DNA from: Polycyclovorans sp964425915
GTDB taxonomy: Bacteria > Pseudomonadota > Gammaproteobacteria > Nevskiales > Nevskiaceae
Reading direction: 5' to 3'
DNA length: 64,000 nt
NCBI GenBank assembly: GCA_964425915.1
Contig: CAYROO010000001.1
Coordinates: forward strand, 1-64,000
Positions 60,103 to 64,000 of this stretch are shown here, piece by piece. The position numbers and the translations under genes were made by a program. Under the pieces are notes generated by a model. It did not search any database. It was not told the origin of the DNA and saw only the letters and a list, made by a program, of their open reading frames with translations. Numbering within the stretch: the stretch's first letter is position 1; every line of letters begins with the position of its first letter.

Positions 60103-62691
60103 AGTGTAGGTGCGCTTGACCACCGCCGGCAGGTATTCGCTGTCGGTCATCGCTTCGTTGTATTGGAAGTGGTCATAGCCGGAAAAGATCCGGTTGATGA
60201 AGTAGCGGCCGTCCTTGAAATCATAGGTGATCACCGGCCGCGTCCAGGCGGCCTGGATGTCGTATTCGGCGACCAGATGGCCTTCCTGGAACCGCCACAA
60301 ACGACCGTCCTGGTCTTCGTTCTCGACCATCACCACGGTCCAGGAGTCTTCATCGACGTAGAAGGTGCGCTTGCCAAAGGCATGGCGCTTGCCGCCGCGC
60401 TCGCTGGCCTCAATCACCCAGACCCGGTGCAGCTCGTAGCGGGCATCGCTGAGATCGGGATAGCGCGGGGTCAGCAGCGACGCCGGATCACGGTCTGGGC
60501 GGTTGAACCGGTAGGCGTTGTAGGGAATGAACAGCTCGCGCTTGCCCACCAGCTTCCAGACGTATCGGTCGAAGGCGCCGTTGTACATGTCCACCATATC
60601 GATGAACTCCAGCCCCTCGGTGCCCGGAAACGGCTGGTCATAACCCACCGGCGGTATCCGCAGCATGCGCCCCAGCTTGGTCAGCAGCACCCAGACGTTG
60701 CGCGATTGCTTCTGCGAATTGGCGGTCTCGTGAAACAGCCCGATGATGTCGGGCGAGCGCCCGCCTTCGTAGACCGCCGTGATGCCCAGCGCAATGTAGT
60801 TTTCCTTGGCCAGATCCGCGGGCTCGGCAATGTTGGCGTAGCGGAAGCGCACCCGGAAACGCTGGTCGTTACGCGCGGTCACGGTGCCGCTGGGCTGTAC
60901 CACGGCCTGACCGTAGCGGGAATCCACGGTGTCGCCGCGATAGCGGGTACGGTGATTCCACATGATTTCCACACCGGTGCGCGGTTGCGGGAACGGGAAG
61001 CCCAATTGCGCCCCCACCAGGGCATCCGGGCTGTCCAGCCGCGCCCGTTCGCGGTTGGCGGCAGTGGCCTCATAGATGGCGGCCGGATAAGCGACGCTGC
61101 GGCGACTGGGGTACACCGTCATGCGGTAGCCCGGCAGGGTCTCCAGCAGCTTGCGATGCGCCGGCGCCAAACGATCGGCGTAGCGGGCGACGTTGTCGGC
61201 GGTGATGGTGAAACGCGGCTGGTCGGCCGCATAAGGATCCGGCAACGCCTGGCCCATGACGAAGCCGTCGGGCCGCTGATCCGGCGTGATGCCGCCGGTC
61301 CAGGCCGGGATCTCGCCGCTGGCATTGGCGGACTGCTCGGCACCCACCGGTGTCAATCCGCCCCTTGGGGTGCCGCCACCGACGCTCGACGCACCCGTGG
61401 CAGTACCGGCAGAGGCGACGACATCCCCGGTCCCCAGGGTCACCGTCTGCCCACTGGCGACCCGCCCAGACAGCGCGATGACCTCCTCCTCACGACTGCG
61501 GCGCTCCGCCGCCGCAGCCAGTGCTTGCTCGCGCGCACGGCCGGTTTCCAGATACTTCACCCACTCCTGCGCCAGCGGCGCGTGGCGGTCACGCAGCACG
61601 GCCGCCTGGCGGAAGGTGGACAGGGCGGCATCGACATCAGCCTGCTGGTACTGCGCCGTCGCCAACTGCATCAGGGTGTCGCCCTTGGCGCCCTCCTGCG
61701 CCAACAAGCGCTGCAGTACTTCACTGGCCTGACCATAGGCCTCGCGGTCCATGTAGAGCTGTGCCAACTGCCGCATCACCAGGGGGTCCGCCTGCTGGGC
61801 CAATACCCGCTCCAGCGCCGGAATGGCCAGTGACGACTCGCGCGCTGCCAACCAGAGCTGGGCGAGAAACCGGCGGTTGCTGGCGTTGTCGGCCAGGCTG
61901 CCATCGTCCATCCAGGCCTTGAGCATGGAACCCGACTCGAATGGCGCGCCCAGATCGGCCACCAGGCTGACCAGTCGCAGACGATCTTCGCCGGTGGCGA
62001 GAAACCCGAGCCGCTGGGCGACTTCCATCACCGCCGCCGCCCGTGTCTTGTTGCCGAGCTTGAGGTGCAGGGCGGCGAGGCGCAGCCAGTCCTCGCCCTG
62101 GCGTGGATCTTCCCGCACCAGCGCTTCCACCAGCGGCAGCGCCTCGCGATGGGCGCCGGTGCCGATCAGGCTGGCCATCAGCGCGCGGCGCCAGGAGATA
62201 TCGGCATTGGGCACCGCCTTCACCGCGTCGCGCAGCAGCGGCAGGGCATCGCGATAGCGCTTGTCTTCCAGATAGGCGGCGGCCAGCGCCACCTTGATCT
62301 CAGGGCTGGCATCGCCGCGCCGCACCTGGGCTTCCAGCTGCGGCTGCATCTGTTTGTAAGCGCCGGTGCCGAGCAACAACTGGCCCTGCATCTCGCGCAT
62401 CTGCTCGGCGGCAATGCCGGACAGCGCGTTGGTGGCCAGTGCCTGATTGAGATATTCCAGCGCCTTGGCATTGTTGCCGTCGCGTGCCGCCTGGGCGGCC
62501 ATATCCCGCAACAGCAGGGCCCGTTGATAGGGGTCGGTGGTCTGCTTCAGCAGGGCTTCCGGTGCCACCGACTGCTCGGCCGGTGGCGTCGGCAGCTCGC
62601 GCACCTCGCTGCGATATTGCTGCGCCACGGCCGCCATCGGCGCCATCAGCGCCACCACGGTGGTGATCAGAGGCAGACGGGATCGACTCAT
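60097..62691 (-). CDS. Exported TPR-DUF1329 fusion protein
   Basis: The product has 864 residues with a signal peptide ending near AAVAQ. Residues about 40-400 are TPR-like helices (NNAKALEYLNQALATNALSG, DKRYRDALPLLRDAVKAVPNADISWRRALM, AYGQASEVLQRLLAQEGAKGDTLMQLATAQY). After a Gly/Ser/Thr linker, residues about 455-864 match DUF1329, with SGEIPAWTGGITP, RFTITADNVARYADRLAP, YRMTVYPSRRSVAYP, MWNHRTRYRG, RVWVIEASERGGKRHAFGKRTFYVDEDSW and AWTRPVITYDFKDGRYF. DUF1329 is usually a separate protein of about 450 residues with an outer-membrane lipoprotein-sorting (LolA/LolB-like) type fold. It follows exbD and tonB with overlapping ends and is probably powered or positioned by them. Confidence 0.88.
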   Translation of the reverse strand: MSRSRLPLITTVVALMAPMAAVAQQYRSEVRELPTPPAEQSVAPEALLKQTTDPYQRALLLRDMAAQAARDGNNAKALEYLNQALATNALSGIAAEQMREMQGQLLLGTGAYKQMQPQLEAQVRRGDASPEIKVALAAAYLEDKRYRDALPLLRDAVKAVPNADISWRRALMASLIGTGAHREALPLVEALVREDPRQGEDWLRLAALHLKLGNKTRAAAVMEVAQRLGFLATGEDRLRLVSLVADLGAPFESGSMLKAWMDDGSLADNASNRRFLAQLWLAARESSLAIPALERVLAQQADPLVMRQLAQLYMDREAYGQASEVLQRLLAQEGAKGDTLMQLATAQYQQADVDAALSTFRQAAVLRDRHAPLAQEWVKYLETGRAREQALAAAAERRSREEEVIALSGRVASGQTVTLGTGDVVASAGTATGASSVGGGTPRGGLTPVGAEQSANASGEIPAWTGGITPDQRPDGFVMGQALPDPYAADQPRFTITADNVARYADRLAPAHRKLLETLPGYRMTVYPSRRSVAYPAAIYEATAANRERARLDSPDALVGAQLGFPFPQPRTGVEIMWNHRTRYRGDTVDSRYGQAVVQPSGTVTARNDQRFRVRFRYANIAEPADLAKENYIALGITAVYEGGRSPDIIGLFHETANSQKQSRNVWVLLTKLGRMLRIPPVGYDQPFPGTEGLEFIDMVDMYNGAFDRYVWKLVGKRELFIPYNAYRFNRPDRDPASLLTPRYPDLSDARYELHRVWVIEASERGGKRHAFGKRTFYVDEDSWTVVMVENEDQDGRLWRFQEGHLVAEYDIQAAWTRPVITYDFKDGRYFINRIFSGYDHFQYNEAMTDSEYLPAVVKRTYTR

Positions 62692-63425
62692 CGCCAGTTG
62701 TACGCGCAGTCTTCGGGGTTCATCGGTACCCGCTGCTTCACTTCGCGGGCGCGCTCGGTCTGCTCGTAGATCCAGTTGCCAATGCTTTCAATGGCGGCGG
62801 CCTCAAACACGCCGCGCGGATCGGCGTCGATCAGTTTGACGTTGCGGACGCGGCCGTTGGGCATCACCGTGAACACCACCTCCACCCAGCCGCGAATGCC
62901 CTTGTCACAGGCCCACTTGGGCATCTGCGGTCGGGCGGTGGACAAGGGCACCAAGGGCTTGCCGGTAAAGCCCCGACCGCCACCATCGCCGCCCGACCCG
63001 GCACCACTGCCCTGGCCGGCGAAGCCGGCAAAACTGCCCGCGCTGGCGAGCCCCACGCCGAGGTTGTTGCCGCTGTTGAGCGGCACCGAAATATTGCCCA
63101 CTTCGGCGGCCGCGATGGGCAGGGTCGGCACGTTGATGCTGGGCCGCTGCGGCGCCGACAAGGCCGGTGGCGCCGCCGGCGGCGGTGGCGGCTCGGCCTC
63201 GGGGCTGAACAGCTCCTCCGGCGGCGTGTCGGGCTCCTCCTGGACCTTGACCAGCTCCACGCCGTCGAGCCGGCGCCCGGCGTCGGGCGGGGCCTCCGGC
63301 GCCCGCGTCATCCACGCCATCCACAGAAACAGCAGCACCGCCACCGCCACCGCGAACAGGGCGGTGACGGTCAGCCGCGACCAGGGCGCGGCTTCCAGCG
63401 CGCGATCAGCGGGGAAGTGCGGCAA
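62688..63425 (-). CDS. TonB-like energy transducer of the second module
   Basis: The product has 245 residues from a TTG at 63425, with AAGGA 9 bp upstream inside the exbD end. A longer frame to 63488 would overlap exbD by 83 bp and has no such site. One membrane helix (LTVTALFAVAVAVLLFLWMAWM), an acidic Pro-rich spacer (SPEAEPPPPPAAPPALSAP), a Gly-rich segment and a C-terminal TonB domain (IRGWVEVVFTVMPNGRVRNVKLIDADPRGVFEAAAIESIGNWIYEQ) are visible. The stop overlaps the TPR-DUF1329 start by 4 bp. Confidence 0.85.
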   Translation of the reverse strand: MPHFPADRALEAAPWSRLTVTALFAVAVAVLLFLWMAWMTRAPEAPPDAGRRLDGVELVKVQEEPDTPPEELFSPEAEPPPPPAAPPALSAPQRPSINVPTLPIAAAEVGNISVPLNSGNNLGVGLASAGSFAGFAGQGSGAGSGGDGGGRGFTGKPLVPLSTARPQMPKWACDKGIRGWVEVVFTVMPNGRVRNVKLIDADPRGVFEAAAIESIGNWIYEQTERAREVKQRVPMNPEDCAYNWR

Positions 63426-63810
63426 TGGATACGTCCTTGACGCCCGCCAGGCGCGCCTGGTCCATGGCTTCCACCATGAGGCCGGCACGGGCGTCGGTAT
63501 CGGCCTGGATCACCACCGAGGCCTCGGGATTCTCCGCACGCAGCTTCTGGATCACCGCGCGCAGGCCACGAATGTCGACCCGCTGCTTGTCAATCCATAC
63601 CTCGCCCTCCGGCGAAATCGCCACCAGGATGTTGGTCTGCTCCTCCCGCTGGGCGGTCTCGGCGCTGGGACGATTCACCTCGATCCCGGCCTCGCGAATG
63701 AACGAGGTGGTGACGATGAAGAAGATCAGCATGATGAAGATGACGTCCAGCATCGGCGTCAGGTCGATCCCGGTATCGTCGCCGGGCGGGCTGTGCCGCT
63801 TGATCTTCAT
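63406..63810 (-). CDS. exbD: ExbD-type protein of the second TonB module
   Basis: The product has 134 residues, with one membrane helix and the proton-pathway aspartate D22 in IDLTPMLDVIFIMLIFFIV. The periplasmic part FIREAGIEVNRPSAETAQ and VSIAALPR is of the ExbD2 type found in TonB2 clusters. It overlaps exbB by 4 bp and tonB by 20 bp. Confidence 0.93.
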   Translation of the reverse strand: MKIKRHSPPGDDTGIDLTPMLDVIFIMLIFFIVTTSFIREAGIEVNRPSAETAQREEQTNILVAISPEGEVWIDKQRVDIRGLRAVIQKLRAENPEASVVIQADTDARAGLMVEAMDQARLAGVKDVSIAALPR

Positions 63811-64000
63811 GCTGCCATCTCCGTCACGCTGAGCCGGTCACCGAATCGCTCGCCTTCGATGCGCATGCGCGACTGGAACCGGTTGATGAAAAACAGCCCC
63901 GACAGTCCCACCACCATGCCCGCCATGGTGGGCACGGTGGCCCGCGACACGCCGGCTGCCATGGCGCGGGCATCAGCGGTGCCCTTGAGCGCCATCACGT
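63807..64000 (-). CDS. exbB: ExbB/TolQ-type protein, C-terminal part only
   Basis: Only the last 60 or so codons lie in the window; the rest is beyond its right edge. The sequence ADARAMAAGVSRATVPTMAGMVVGLSGLFFINRFQSRM is the last membrane helix and following cytoplasmic stretch of MotA/TolQ/ExbB channels. It is directly coupled to the exbD gene. Confidence 0.85.
   Translation of the reverse strand, partial: VMALKGTADARAMAAGVSRATVPTMAGMVVGLSGLFFINRFQSRMRIEGERFGDRLSVTEMAA

Overview
The window looks like a stretch of chromosome from a motile, GC-rich gammaproteobacterium. The gene order cutA, dsbD-like, tlpA, aroQ, accB, accC and the order xseA, guaB, guaA, tadA are the kind seen in Xanthomonadales and their deep-branching relatives such as Nevskiales. 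The many TonB-type genes, the OmpA protein with thrombospondin type 3 repeats and the DUF1329 protein agree with that. I cannot name a genus. There is no prophage, complete insertion sequence, CRISPR array or plasmid-type gene.

Layout. Positions 1-443 hold the end of a tRNA-Val gene, its terminator and scattered tRNA-derived fragments. From 444 to 13.4 kb is mostly housekeeping: cutA, a stand-alone DsbD alpha domain and a TlpA-like thioredoxin, aroQ, accB-accC, a rhodanese, tolC, lysS and prfB (with its programmed +1 frameshift), an OmpA-family protein, a large acyl-CoA dehydrogenase and xseA. guaB, guaA and tadA follow, with a REP-like inverted repeat and three copies of a 104-bp tandem repeat between them. 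From 17.4 to 24.4 kb come an ankyrin protein, tRNA-Val(CAC), a GH5-like lipoprotein, a small periplasmic protein, an M19-like lipoprotein, an NTF2-like protein and purU.

From 24.4 to 29.1 kb, on the minus strand, lies an apparent operon tonB-exbB-exbD-exbD-TPR protein-DUF2147-HTH protein. Then come a TerB/DUF697-like protein, dinB, a DUF2235 hydrolase and an XRE-type protein with a histone-like tail. From 33.7 to 45.9 kb is the flagellar rod, ring and hook operon flgBCDEFGHIJKL (minus strand), with cheV, flgA, flgM and flgN. From 45.9 to 56.8 kb are an orphan sensor kinase and the chemotaxis set: a cytoplasmic-type MCP, cheB, cheD, cheR, a large PAS-containing MCP, cheW, cheA, cheY and a STAS protein. 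Matches to the flagellar sigma-28 promoter lie before flgM, before cheV, inside the end of cheB (for the next MCP) and, less exactly, before the STAS-cheY-cheA operon. The right end has a DUF3047-like protein, an ABC1 kinase divergent from a small unknown gene, a heptamer repeat, and a second TonB-type module: exbB (cut by the window edge), exbD, tonB and a TPR-DUF1329 fusion.

The best candidate for an undescribed system is that last module. A proton-driven ExbB/ExbD/TonB motor is encoded next to a periplasmic protein that joins a TPR scaffold to a DUF1329 domain, which belongs to a lipid- or lipoprotein-handling type of fold. Other points of note are the DsbD reduced to its alpha domain, the HTH protein coupled to the first TonB operon, a secreted protein built from repeated C-x6-C units lying between flgA and flgM, and phased direct repeats upstream of the chemotaxis operon.
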